NCBI GenBank assembly: GCA_964599895.1
Contig: CAZRHT010000006.1
Coordinates: 1-64,000, forward strand
From: UM-FILTER-49-7 sp964599895
Lineage (GTDB): Bacteria > Acidobacteriota > Holophagae > Thermotomaculales > Thermotomaculaceae
Direction of reading: 5' to 3'
Length of the DNA stretch: 64,000 nt
Made by a program: the position numbers and the translations under genes. The notes under the pieces are model-generated. The model made no database searches. It saw only the letters and a list, made by a program, of their open reading frames with translations, and had not been told where the DNA came from. Below are positions 45,137 through 53,578 of this stretch, one piece after another. How positions within the stretch are numbered: position 1 is the first letter of the stretch; each line of letters opens with the position of its first letter.

Positions 45137-45583
45137 ATGTGCGCTGGACTTGCCTTGTTTCGTGACATGAATGAGGTAAAAGTTTTTTTTCCGAACCCAT
45201 CAGCCCGGATTTTATGCAGAACCAAATCCGGCACTATGTTAGACGCCGTCTGGGGGCGAAGAAATGAAAAGGAAAATCCGGAAACAGGGTTCCCGGTTAC
45301 CGGATGGGCGCGGTTGGAGAGCATACAGAACCTGAAATGGGACCGATTTCATGGAGAAAAAGTACACATTCCAGCCACAAGCTACATGGAAAAAGACTCA
45401 GCAAAAAAGAGTCACTGGTTTCAACTGGAGAAGGAAAGCTTTCTGGTCGGCGTGCTTCTTCGCTGGCGGGACCGCCACTTCGTCTATGTGGTAACGGTCC
45501 CCGCACCTGAAACATACCGCCACATCCATGACCGCTGGGTCCTGATCAACCGGTTGAAAGGTATAGACAAATCCTCGCTTTGA
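45137..45583 (+). CDS. Minimal SRAP-like (YedK/HMCES) protein
   Basis: 148 residues against about 200-230 for ordinary SRAP proteins, which crosslink to abasic sites in single-stranded DNA through Cys2. Seen: MC at the N terminus, ARLESI (the usual NARxET block), IPATSYMEK (matching the block that carries the catalytic Glu) and HIHDRWVLI (matching IHDRMPLVL with the catalytic His). The Asn of NAR is Trp here, and everything after the HDR block is lost. GGGGGATATTAAAG precedes the ATG, so the start that places Cys at position 2 is well supported. It is alone on the plus strand, divergent from the sigma operon. Activity is uncertain. Confidence 0.7.
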   Translation: MCAGLALFRDMNEVKVFFPNPSARILCRTKSGTMLDAVWGRRNEKENPETGFPVTGWARLESIQNLKWDRFHGEKVHIPATSYMEKDSAKKSHWFQLEKESFLVGVLLRWRDRHFVYVVTVPAPETYRHIHDRWVLINRLKGIDKSSL

Positions 45584-45639
45584 CTGCGTCGGCGTGGCCT
45601 GCAGAGTACTGCAAATATGAGTGCTCCTTCTGCTTAAGC

Positions 45640-46113
45640 TTATTTCTTTATGGCGGAAAAAATGATGCGTTTTACATCTTTCCCTGCGATATTCATCACC
45701 TTGGCTATTGTTCCGCCAAACATCATTCCCATCATGCTGATATTCATCTCCGATACATAGACATTATTCTTCTTGTCTTGATAAATACCAATCGTAAGAG
45801 GCATAATGGATGTCACTTTTCTGTTTGCGACCTCAGACAGGATACGTGAGGCGTAGTCCGGATTGCAAATGGCCACACTGCCAACTTTTTCAATTTCTCC
45901 ATAACCCGCATCATGAATATTCTTCTGAAAGTCGAATTCTTCAGCAATTTTCCATTCACCAGTTGCGCTGGTTTCCTTTCTAATCATTTCCAGAGTGCTC
46001 TCGAAGCTTCTTTCGCTTTTATATGTGGTCAACATCATTTTCGGCATCATAAACCATACAGCAATACTCATTAATAACATGCCTGATATCAAAGATATAA
46101 TCGCGATTCCCAT
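45640..46113 (-). CDS. DUF302-domain protein with N-terminal membrane anchor
   Basis: 157 residues. The start at 46113 follows AAGGAGGTCCGG. One membrane segment (about 2-24) is followed by a DUF302 domain: SERSFESTLEMIRKE, then AEEFDFQKNIHDAGYGEI, VAICNPDYASRIL and IMPLTIGIYQDKKNNVYVS. The Cys in ICNP is typical of the family; its molecular role is not established. The C terminus adds a Met-rich stretch (MNISMMGMMFGG) that departs from the family. No obvious operon partner. Confidence 0.85.
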   Translation of the reverse strand: MGIAIISLISGMLLMSIAVWFMMPKMMLTTYKSERSFESTLEMIRKETSATGEWKIAEEFDFQKNIHDAGYGEIEKVGSVAICNPDYASRILSEVANRKVTSIMPLTIGIYQDKKNNVYVSEMNISMMGMMFGGTIAKVMNIAGKDVKRIIFSAIKK

Positions 46114-46343
46114 CCGGACCTCCTTCTGAAATTCAAAAGAATTAGCAACTTGATATGTAAATATATTACTGAAGATTAGATCGGGAGTATAGAGAAAATA
46201 TCGAAACCAGGATAAACCAGATCCCAATCAATACAAATAACATAAATTCCGCCATCTCAACATTCACCATATCGCGAAGCAGCCTTTTGCTCACTTCTGG
46301 CCTCTTCTGTGTGTGCTCTACGAGCGCTCTCCTTCTCAGGAAC

Positions 46344-47612
46344 TCAAGCTCTTTTTCTCAAGGCTGATAGAAACCGGGATCTCAGGGACTCGCTCATCAG
46401 GGCTTTTTTAACCGGTGGGAGTTTTAGAAAACCTCCAACAAAACCTCTCATGAATTTGTGTGAAAAATCAGAGGGATTTGAAAAGATAAAATTCTGAAGA
46501 TTGCCCTGTTCCAGCGCCTGTAAAATCACACGCTCAAATGTATCTTCAGGGTGAATGACTTTCTGTTTCCTTTTCTGAAGCTTTATTGAGTCAAAATTGC
46601 ATTTTAGAACACAAACCCCACACCCCAGACAAAGTGATTTGTCAACAACGGCCCTTTTCTTTTTCGAGCCTTCATCAACCGGCTGCATCGATATCGCGTT
46701 TACAGGACAAGCTTTTTCGCATAATGAACAACCTGTGCAGTTGTCCTCATTCACATGAGCAATGTATGATGATGTCATTACGGCATTTTCATATCCGTGC
46801 TTTGTAATTCCAAGAAGCGCATTGCAGCAACAACCACAACAATGGCACATGAAACCAACGTTCTTTTGAACATTGTCCGCATTGATTACGAGTCCCATTT
46901 CTCTCGAGTTGGCAAGGTTCTCAAGCATTTCAGACTGTGACACTTCTTTAGCAAGATTGTGTCTGATGAGATATTCAGCACTGCCCCCAAAAGATGAACA
47001 AGTTTCCAGCGGTACGTCACAGTGCTTGTCTCCGGTGTGGAGCTTCTCGTGTCGGCAGGAACAAAGACCGATAGAGAATTTTGAATTGGATTCAATTATT
47101 TCGGCAGCTTTTTCATAATCCAATACCTCCATGTAGTCTTCCATCGTGTCCGCATGGGGCATTGTTCTCATGACAGATATTTTCTGTCCTTTACTGAAGT
47201 TCGCGTCCCAGAATGCCGAGTTATTGACCAGATATTCCTTGAATAACCGGGCACATTTTTCTGAATTTACTCCGTCGCCTGTCCTCATCATTGTAAATTC
47301 AAAAATACCGATCACCATCGGAGAAATTGTATAAACGTACTTGTCCCTGGCCCATATGTCCACCAGCAGACCTTTGTCCGACAATCTGTCAAGATTGGGC
47401 TGAAGAACAGATTCCTTATACCCCGTTGCTTTTGCGATCTTTGCGACTGAGGCCAGGCCATATGGCATTTTAACGATGATGTCCGCTTCCGCTTCTGAAT
47501 ACAGTTCTTTCAACATTTCATAAAGCGTCTCATTCCACGGTGTCCGAACAGTGAGATTATCCAGTTTTTGTCCAAGTCTCCTGTAAATATCTTTCCCCAC
47601 CAGATGACCCAT
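46344..47612 (-). CDS. Winged-helix and 4Fe-4S ferredoxin-domain protein
   Basis: 422 residues from the ATG at 47612, which has GGGAGAAGTT before it; an ATG four codons upstream lacks a site. The N-terminal about 110 residues look like a winged helix (YGLASVAKIAKATGYKESVL, LDRLSDKGLL). A Cys/His-rich middle (GLCSCRHEKLHTGDKHC and CHCCGCCC near residues 195-275) could bind a cluster. Two ferredoxin sites follow: CTGCSLCEKACP and CLGCGVCVLKC, about residues 295-350. Relatives occur widely in anaerobes as uncharacterised oxidoreductases. It is transcribed alone, divergent from the YtfJ-like gene. Confidence 0.85.
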   Translation of the reverse strand: MGHLVGKDIYRRLGQKLDNLTVRTPWNETLYEMLKELYSEAEADIIVKMPYGLASVAKIAKATGYKESVLQPNLDRLSDKGLLVDIWARDKYVYTISPMVIGIFEFTMMRTGDGVNSEKCARLFKEYLVNNSAFWDANFSKGQKISVMRTMPHADTMEDYMEVLDYEKAAEIIESNSKFSIGLCSCRHEKLHTGDKHCDVPLETCSSFGGSAEYLIRHNLAKEVSQSEMLENLANSREMGLVINADNVQKNVGFMCHCCGCCCNALLGITKHGYENAVMTSSYIAHVNEDNCTGCSLCEKACPVNAISMQPVDEGSKKKRAVVDKSLCLGCGVCVLKCNFDSIKLQKRKQKVIHPEDTFERVILQALEQGNLQNFIFSNPSDFSHKFMRGFVGGFLKLPPVKKALMSESLRSRFLSALRKRA

Positions 47613-47796
47613 AACTTCTCCCATTGACTTGATCGGTTCAATTTTAGCAGATTGCAGACATGTAGAAAATGGAATGTTCTCTCAACGGGGATGTAGAGCA
47701 CCAGTACACGAAGGTAGGCGGTTCTGGAGTTGACTGTATGTTCCCACTTTCAGCTGTGATAAAATCAGAAAAATTTTCCGGTACAAGGAGTGCATC

Positions 47797-48399
47797 ATGA
47801 AATCAAAATGGATCATCCCGGCAATCATGGTACTACTGACAACTATCCCCCAGGTGAAAGCGGTTGAACTCGGACAGGTTCCGCCAACTGTCCAGCTCTC
47901 GGGTGAAAAGGGTGGCCGCGTGGATGGAACGCCCTGGTCTTCCACTGAAATCAAGGGGAAAGTTTACACACTTATGTATGTGGATCCCGACGCGAAAAAC
48001 ATGAATATTCCAACGGAAAAGGCGTTGAAGGCACAAAATTTTCCCAAAGACCGCTACGGATCCATCGCAATAATCAACATGGAAGCCACCTGGAAACCCA
48101 ATGTCATCATTAATAAGATTCTCAAGGGCAAACAGAAAGATTACCCTGATACCATCTATGTCCGTGATATGGATTACTATATTTCAAAAGCCTGGAAGCT
48201 CAAGAAGAATGGAAGCTACGCCGTTTTATGCTTTGATCGGGATGGAAAACTGATTTTCCTGAAAGACGGAAAGCTGTCTCCGACTGATACTCAGGATTTG
48301 ATCACTATAATCAGGAAGGCTCTGGAGCAAGCTCCCGAAGAAGCCCCGCCTGTTGAGCAGAGCAATGAAACACCTATGGAGAAAAATGGCATAAACTGA
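47797..48399 (+). CDS. YtfJ-family periplasmic thioredoxin-like protein
   Basis: 200-residue exported protein. The signal peptide is about 1-22 (ending VKA). The body matches the YtfJ pattern: LGQVPPTVQLSGEKGG, GKVYTLMYVDPDAKNMN and IAIINMEATWKPN, a thioredoxin-related fold without a CxxC pair. Only one Cys (VLCFDRDGK) is present, so a redox role is unlikely. The acidic C-terminal tail (EQAPEEAPPVEQSNETP) appears disordered. GTACAAGGAGTGCATC precedes the ATG. Fifteen bases separate it from the hydrolase gene downstream. Confidence 0.85.
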   Translation: MKSKWIIPAIMVLLTTIPQVKAVELGQVPPTVQLSGEKGGRVDGTPWSSTEIKGKVYTLMYVDPDAKNMNIPTEKALKAQNFPKDRYGSIAIINMEATWKPNVIINKILKGKQKDYPDTIYVRDMDYYISKAWKLKKNGSYAVLCFDRDGKLIFLKDGKLSPTDTQDLITIIRKALEQAPEEAPPVEQSNETPMEKNGIN

Positions 48400-48413
48400 A
48401 CCGGCTCCAGCGG

Positions 48414-49121
48414 TTGAGCATATTTCATCAGGAAATGAGCCGAGAAGTGAAGGACGGAAAATTTCACAGATCTGAGACAGTAGTTTTGCTGCACGGCCTT
48501 GCCCGGACTTCCCGCTCCATGTCAAAGATGGGCAGGAGGCTCCGATCCAAGGGATTCCGCACAGTTCTTCTCAACTACCCATCCAGAAAACACAATCTGG
48601 AAATACTGAGCCAACAATACATTGTTCCAGAACTTAAGGAATTATTGTCCGCCGCTCATGGACCGGTACACTTTGTCACCCATTCCATGGGCGGCATGCT
48701 TCTGCGTATGGCTCTTCCATATGTTGCTGCAGAAAATATCGGGAGAATTGTAATGCTGGCACCACCGAATCATGGTTCAGAAATCGTAGACAGGATGCGA
48801 AAGTTCAAATGGTTCCGGTCCTTTTTCGGACCCGCCGCCATGGATTTGGCTTCAACCAACCATGTTTATCTCGAAAAATTGCCGTCTCTGCCCAATCACT
48901 GCGGAATCATTTCCGGTGATCGGTCTGCCTTCCATCTCTTCGACAACATCCTTCCCCGCCCAAATGATGGCACAGTGAGCGTGGCCAGCACAAAGATTGA
49001 TACGGTCCGGGCCCATCTCGTGCTGCACACCAGTCATCCCTTCATCATGAGATCCGCTAGAGTGATTGAAGAAACAAGTTTCTTCCTGCAGAATGGCAAA
49101 TTTTCAGATCATTCTGATTGA
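48414..49121 (+). CDS. Alpha/beta hydrolase, lipase-like
   Basis: 235 residues in the longest reading, from a TTG at 48414; an ATG at 48435 (seven codons in) is as likely, with AGGA close before it. The fold shows the oxyanion motif VVLLHGLART, nucleophile elbow THSMGGML (catalytic Ser) and the C-terminal His near VLHTSHPFIM. The pattern resembles EstA/PGAP1-type lipases. No signal peptide, so probably cytoplasmic. The substrate is unknown. It follows the YtfJ-like gene closely and converges on the pilT operon. Confidence 0.85.
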   Translation: MSIFHQEMSREVKDGKFHRSETVVLLHGLARTSRSMSKMGRRLRSKGFRTVLLNYPSRKHNLEILSQQYIVPELKELLSAAHGPVHFVTHSMGGMLLRMALPYVAAENIGRIVMLAPPNHGSEIVDRMRKFKWFRSFFGPAAMDLASTNHVYLEKLPSLPNHCGIISGDRSAFHLFDNILPRPNDGTVSVASTKIDTVRAHLVLHTSHPFIMRSARVIEETSFFLQNGKFSDHSD

Positions 49122-49166
49122 TGATAAATGAAAAATACCCGCAACCTGAGCCCCGCAAAGCAGCCA

Positions 49167-50519
49167 CTATCCCAGTTTCTTTGCCTTCAGAGTCTTTTTC
49201 AGATCATCGGGATCTGTACTTCTGGCCAATGCGTCCTGCGGATCCACTATTCCCCGCTCCACCAGTGTCATAAGTGCATCGTTCATTAACATCATCCCCA
49301 TCCCTTTTCCAGTCTGCATGAGAGAAGGTATCTGGAAGGTTTTTTTCTCCCGGATCAGGTTTGCAACAGATGGTGTAACAATCAATACTTCATAGGCCGC
49401 AGCACGCCCGCCACCCTTCTTTTTACAAAGCACTTGAGAAATAACACCTGATAACGCATCGGAGAGCATAACCCGTATTTGCGATTGCTGATCTACAGGA
49501 AACTGATCCACAATCCGATCCACTGTTCCCACAGCCGTGGCTGTGTGGAGAGTGCCCAGAACGAGATGGCCCGTCACAGCCATTTCAACAGCAATAGCGA
49601 TTGTCTCCAAATCCCGCATTTCTCCTACAAGGATCACATCAGGGTCTTCCCGAAGGGCAGCTCTCAATGATCTCTTGAAAGATTCCGTATGCGTATGCAC
49701 TTCCCTTTGATTCACCAGCGATTTCTTGTTCGGATGGATAAATTCAAGCGGGTCTTCAATGGTAATAATATGTTTGTTCTCCGTTCGGTTAATGTGATCA
49801 AGGAGAGCGGCCAGCGTCGTAGACTTTCCACTTCCTGTCGGGCCCGTCACCAGAATCAGACCTTTGCTGAGCGATGTCAGCGCCACCACTTCCTTTGGCA
49901 CATTAAGATCCTTCGCGGTGAGTATCTTCGAAGGAATAACTCGAAAAACAACGCAGGCTCCCCGATGATCCCGAAAAATATTGGTCCGGAATCGCGCAAG
50001 GCCGGGCACTGAATAGGCGAGGTCCACATCATTTCGTTTCTCGAAATCCTCCAGCGCACTTTCAGGTACGATGTCCTTCAGTTGTTCCAGAAGTTCATCT
50101 TCCGTCACCAGGTTGTATTCAGTCAGGGTCGTTATATCCCCATCCAGACGAATTATGGGATGACAACCGGTCGAAAGATGAAGGTCGGATGCACCCTTCT
50201 CCACAATGAATTCAAGAAGCTTTTTTACACTGAATTTCTCAACAGCAGGCTTTGGTAGAGTTTCCTGCTTGAAAATGGTCTTGCCTTCCAGTTTCGAAAT
50301 CCGGAATCCCGTAGCTCCAATCTTACAAAAGTCCTGGCCAAGGGAAATATTCTCCCATTCCGAAAGCAGCAACTTTATTTCTCTTTCACCCAGAGGTGAC
50401 TTGGTCAGCTTTCTGGTGCCTTCCGTTGTAATGGCATGCGGGATTTCGCCCTCACTCAATTCCAGTGCAGTTCCGTTCAATTGTATAACTGCGTCGAGCA
50501 TTTTTTCAATATTTGTCAT
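49167..50519 (-). CDS. pilT: Type IV pilus retraction ATPase PilT, with duplicated N-terminal domain
   Basis: 450 residues, about 90 more than usual. Residues about 100-450 are a full PilT: GASDLHLSTGCHPIIRLDG, Walker A GPTGSGKST, Walker B/Asp and Glu boxes, and His box HLVLGTLHTATAVGTVDRI, cited here up to its first 19 residues. The extra N-terminal stretch (about 1-95) reads like a degenerate copy of the PilT N domain: MLDAVIQLNGTALELSEGEIP, given only as its first 20 residues, with EIKLLLSE. The start overlaps the small upstream gene by four bases. It drives pilus retraction in twitching motility or DNA uptake; no other pil gene is here. PilU is an alternative. Confidence 0.9.
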   Translation of the reverse strand: MTNIEKMLDAVIQLNGTALELSEGEIPHAITTEGTRKLTKSPLGEREIKLLLSEWENISLGQDFCKIGATGFRISKLEGKTIFKQETLPKPAVEKFSVKKLLEFIVEKGASDLHLSTGCHPIIRLDGDITTLTEYNLVTEDELLEQLKDIVPESALEDFEKRNDVDLAYSVPGLARFRTNIFRDHRGACVVFRVIPSKILTAKDLNVPKEVVALTSLSKGLILVTGPTGSGKSTTLAALLDHINRTENKHIITIEDPLEFIHPNKKSLVNQREVHTHTESFKRSLRAALREDPDVILVGEMRDLETIAIAVEMAVTGHLVLGTLHTATAVGTVDRIVDQFPVDQQSQIRVMLSDALSGVISQVLCKKKGGGRAAAYEVLIVTPSVANLIREKKTFQIPSLMQTGKGMGMMLMNDALMTLVERGIVDPQDALARSTDPDDLKKTLKAKKLG

Positions 50520-50956
50520 TGGTCTGTCGCCGAAACAATCATATTCTTATTTAAAAGTAACTGGGTGTTTTCTGATACGAACTCCAGAAATATGTCCGTT
50601 CTATTGAGGTAGTCCTGGGCTCTGCCACGGCTTTCCGGGAGAATCTCTGTCAACTGAACAGTGAAAAGTTTTGTGCTTCTCAGCGTCAGAAGAATATGTT
50701 TACCCACGCCCTCCCTATGCTCAGAAACATCACGAAATGCTACGATGTGATTAAGATTCAGGATATTGACCTTTCCCTCCAGTTCTACCGGTACAAATTC
50801 TGGACCGGAATTGAGAAATTCAGATACAGTTTCCGGCCCATTGTGGGAAGGGGACGCGCTACTTAAAAACAGGCTACATTCCTGAAATCCGGACGCGCCT
50901 TCACGGAGGATCTGGAGCTTTGTGGGAATTTTGGGGACCTTAAAATCTCTATTCAT
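50516..50956 (-). CDS. Conserved hypothetical protein of the pilT operon
   Basis: 146 residues. The frame is open to 51103, but the start at 50956 overlaps the stop of the cNMP/FHA gene by eight bases and fits the operon. The C-terminal part (VPVELEGKVNILNLNHIVAF, then RDVSEHREG, ILLTLRSTKLFTVQLTE) looks like a small all-beta regulatory domain; the N-terminal third is probably flexible. No membrane segment. I do not recognise the family. Its place between a cNMP/FHA sensor and PilT suggests a role in regulating motility. Confidence 0.75.
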   Translation of the reverse strand: MNRDFKVPKIPTKLQILREGASGFQECSLFLSSASPSHNGPETVSEFLNSGPEFVPVELEGKVNILNLNHIVAFRDVSEHREGVGKHILLTLRSTKLFTVQLTEILPESRGRAQDYLNRTDIFLEFVSENTQLLLNKNMIVSATDQ

Positions 50957-51689
50957 CGGTTCTTTCCGAGTATTCGCACGCAACGAGACCGAAATGAATT
51001 CTGTCACCATCTTCAATCGGATATCGCTGGCCCGATTCCAGTTTTTCACCATTGAGGTAAGTTCCATTGATAACGCCCATTTCTTCCTCCAGAAAACTAG
51101 CATTGTTTTCTCTCAGAATCACCGCGTGTTTCCGGCTGACTGTTTTTTGCGGATCAAACATGCTGATATCAATATCGGGGCAGATGCCGATTGTCGGATC
51201 ATAACGACCAATCAAGTTTTTCTTCAGTGTAAGGGGGAAAACCTGTTCGCTGCCCAATACTTTCAAAATGGCAAACATGTCGGATGCTTTCTTGAAACCG
51301 GTCCGTTTGATCAGTTCATCAATTTTTTTTGTAGCATCACTGAGGCGTTCCGAGAACTTTCGAATCATTTTGACCGCGATTTCAGGATTTTTTCGGATTA
51401 ATGTCATGAACATCTCGCGGTTGATCACAACGACTCTGGCCTCTTCCACCGCCACAGCGGTCTCATACCGCTTCCCGGTTTCAATGACACCCAATTCACC
51501 AAAAATGTCACCTTTCCTGTAGGTACCCAGATCAATCTGCTGATCGGTAGAATCCTTTTTGAAGAGTTTGACTGCTCCGCTGGAAACAACAAACATAACA
51601 GACGCATTGTCCCCATCCCTGTAAACAAGCTCTCCTTTTTTGTATTCCACCTGCAAATTTCCAAAAGGATCTGCCAAGAGCCCCCCCAT
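50949..51689 (-). CDS. Cyclic-nucleotide-binding and FHA-domain regulator
   Basis: 246 residues. The N-terminal cNMP-binding domain (about 8-130) has FVVSSGAVKLFKKD, the phosphate-cassette region KGDIFGELGVIETGKRYETA (Arg of the cassette changed to a GKRY sequence) and VVVINREMF. A helical linker precedes an FHA domain (about 150-240) with GR near 167, TVSRKHAVI, NGTYLNG and DGDRIHFG, all key phosphothreonine-binding residues. There is no DNA-binding domain. The first codons include a seven-G run (ATGGGGGGGC), so the start is a little uncertain. It probably senses a nucleotide and binds a phosphoprotein. Confidence 0.88.
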   Translation of the reverse strand: MGGLLADPFGNLQVEYKKGELVYRDGDNASVMFVVSSGAVKLFKKDSTDQQIDLGTYRKGDIFGELGVIETGKRYETAVAVEEARVVVINREMFMTLIRKNPEIAVKMIRKFSERLSDATKKIDELIKRTGFKKASDMFAILKVLGSEQVFPLTLKKNLIGRYDPTIGICPDIDISMFDPQKTVSRKHAVILRENNASFLEEEMGVINGTYLNGEKLESGQRYPIEDGDRIHFGLVACEYSERTDE

Positions 51690-51698
51690 TCAAATAGA

Positions 51699-51731
51699 AG
51701 GGCCGAGAGCCTTAAATTCACTCCCGGCCCT
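51699..51731 (-). terminator. Hairpin after maeB
   Basis: On the minus strand an 11-bp stem AGGGCCGGGAG/CTCTCGGCCCT (one G-U) with an 11-base loop, eight bases past the maeB stop. Only a weak TCTATTTG follows. Confidence 0.7.
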
Positions 51732-51739
51732 GTTGTATG

Positions 51740-53386
51740 TTACTGCTGCGCCTCTACCACCGTTAACGCTGCCATGTTCAGAATCTCCTTCAACTCCGCG
51801 TGTTTCTGCAGGATGTTCACAGGTTGTTTGAACCCAACCAGCACCGGGCCAACAACCGTTGCACCGCCAAGACGCTGCAACAATTTGTATGCGATATTTC
51901 CCGCATCCAGATCCGGAAATATCAGGACATTTGCCCCACCCTGTAAAGTACTGAAGGGATAATGCTCTTCCATGATTTCCGGAACCACCGCGGTGTCGGC
52001 CTGCATCTCCCCGTCAATGAGAATATGCGGTGCCCTTTCCCGGACGATTTGTACTGCGTCATGCATTTTGTCAGCAAAACGATGCTCAGAACTGCCAAAA
52101 TTGGAGAATGAAAGCATCGCGACTTTGGGTTCCACATTGAAATTCCGGGCATACTCTGCCACCTGAATGGCAATGTCCGCCAGTTCTTCAGCGTTGGGTG
52201 TGATGTTCATTGTCGTATCGGCAAAAAACAGCAGCTTGCCTTTTACAATTACGATGTACATGCCTGCAACTTTGCAGACACCTTCTTTCCGGTCAATTAT
52301 TTCCAGTATTGGTCTCACGATTGTTGGATAATTGTGGGTCAGGCCGCCGAGAAGGCCGTCCGCCCGGCCCCTTCTGACCATCATGGAACCGAAATAGTGA
52401 GGATCCAGCATCCGCTTCTGTGCGTCGGTTGGCGTCGCCCCTTTTCGTTTACGGAGGTTGTAGTACTCGGAAACATAGTCGGGATAATCATCATCGTTCA
52501 GCGGACAGACGATCTCCACATCTTTCTCAGAAATGCCATGGTGGTACAACTTGGCTCTAATTTCTTCATCGTCATTGCTGATGAGAATGGGCTTTAAAAC
52601 CCCATCCACAATCAATTCACGGCAGGCAGACAGAATCTGTTCATTGTCCCCTTCCGGGAAAGCAATCCGTTTGGGATTTGCCTTTGCCTTGTCGATAATA
52701 ACCTGGAGAAATTCCCTGGATTTATCCAGAAGCATTTCCAGGTGGGCGCGGTATTCATCAAAATCTTCAATTGGTTTCCGCGCAACACCGCTGTCCATCG
52801 CTGCCTTGGCAATTGCCGGAGCTTCCCAGTACAGTACACGGGGGTCAAAGGGCTTCGGAATAATATAATTGCGACCGAATTTAAACTTTTCACCGCCGTA
52901 GGCCCGTGTCACGTAGTCCGGGACTTCCTCTTTAGCAAGGTTAGCCAGGGCATGGACTGCAGCNNNNNNNNNNNNNNNNNNNNNNNNNNNNNNNNNNNNN
53001 NNNNNNNNNNNNNNNNNNNNNNNNNNNNNNNNNNNNNNNNNNNNNNNNNNNNNNNNNNNNNNNTTGATATCATACACATCCACATCTGCAAAACGCTTGA
53101 ACAGAACGCCCTTTCCTTCCATAACGGGTTTTCCAGCCAGCGCACCAATATTCCCCAGTCCAAGAACTGCGGTTCCGTTGGAAACAACACCCACCAGGTT
53201 TCCCTTGTTTGTGTACTCATATACCAGGCTTGGATCTTTCTCAATCTCCAGGCAGGGAACAGCCACACCCGGAGTATACGCGAGAGCCAGATCCTTCGAT
53301 GTTTCGCACGGTTTGCATGGGGTGACTTCCAGTTTACCTTTTCGGCCTTCCCCGTGGTACGCTAATGCGTCTTCCCGTAAACCCAT
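51740..53386 (-). CDS. maeB: Malic enzyme-phosphotransacetylase fusion (interrupted by gap)
   Basis: MaeB-type NADP malic enzyme that makes pyruvate from malate, fused to a phosphotransacetylase-like C-terminal domain that usually senses acetyl-CoA. The start at 53386 follows GAGGAGAAATATT. Before the gap: ALAYTPGVAVPCLEIEKDP, GNLVGVVSNGTAVLGLGNIG, AGKPVMEGKGVLFKRFADVDV, quoted without its last residues. After it: AAVHALANLAKEEVPDYV and FDPRVLYWEAPAIAKAAMDSG, then the PTA domain (IAFPEGDNEQIL, FADTTMNITPNAEELADIA). Compared with E. coli MaeB (759 residues), about 235 residues of the catalytic/NADP domain are missing, so the gap should be about 700 bases, not 100. Confidence 0.93.
   Translation of the reverse strand: MGLREDALAYHGEGRKGKLEVTPCKPCETSKDLALAYTPGVAVPCLEIEKDPSLVYEYTNKGNLVGVVSNGTAVLGLGNIGALAGKPVMEGKGVLFKRFADVDVYDIXXXXXXXXXXXXXXXXXXXXXXXXXXXXXXXXXXAAVHALANLAKEEVPDYVTRAYGGEKFKFGRNYIIPKPFDPRVLYWEAPAIAKAAMDSGVARKPIEDFDEYRAHLEMLLDKSREFLQVIIDKAKANPKRIAFPEGDNEQILSACRELIVDGVLKPILISNDDEEIRAKLYHHGISEKDVEIVCPLNDDDYPDYVSEYYNLRKRKGATPTDAQKRMLDPHYFGSMMVRRGRADGLLGGLTHNYPTIVRPILEIIDRKEGVCKVAGMYIVIVKGKLLFFADTTMNITPNAEELADIAIQVAEYARNFNVEPKVAMLSFSNFGSSEHRFADKMHDAVQIVRERAPHILIDGEMQADTAVVPEIMEEHYPFSTLQGGANVLIFPDLDAGNIAYKLLQRLGGATVVGPVLVGFKQPVNILQKHAELKEILNMAALTVVEAQQ
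52964..53063. other. Scaffold gap (100 N) inside maeB
   Basis: Placeholder gap. Comparison with full-length MaeB puts about 235 codons in it, so its true length is near 700 bases. The apparently open frame through the N run is coincidental. Confidence 0.95.
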
Positions 53387-53456
53387 AATATTTCTCCTCA
53401 AAAAAAATTACAGTTTCATTGTAACGCATCAACTCTCCTTTGCAACGGTTTTCAAG

Positions 53457-53485
53457 TTGCAGCCATTCGTTTTGTCTTTTACAAT
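53457..53485 (+). promoter_or_regulatory. Candidate promoter of the transketolase-ftsX operon
   Basis: TTGCAG (53457-53462) and TACAAT (53480-53485) with a 17-base spacer, about 95 bases before the first start, in the divergent gap from maeB. Confidence 0.6.
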
Positions 53486-53578
53486 GGGTGTACACAAGTT
53501 TGGGCGATCCCGGCACACCGTTTTCCCTGTTTGCCGTTTGTGGTTAAAAGCCCCTTAATTTTCGAGGTGGAGGATATC

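Noticed and set aside
45580..45849. Plus-strand frame after the SRAP-like gene
   Set aside because: It lies opposite the DUF302 gene and its translation has no domain character.
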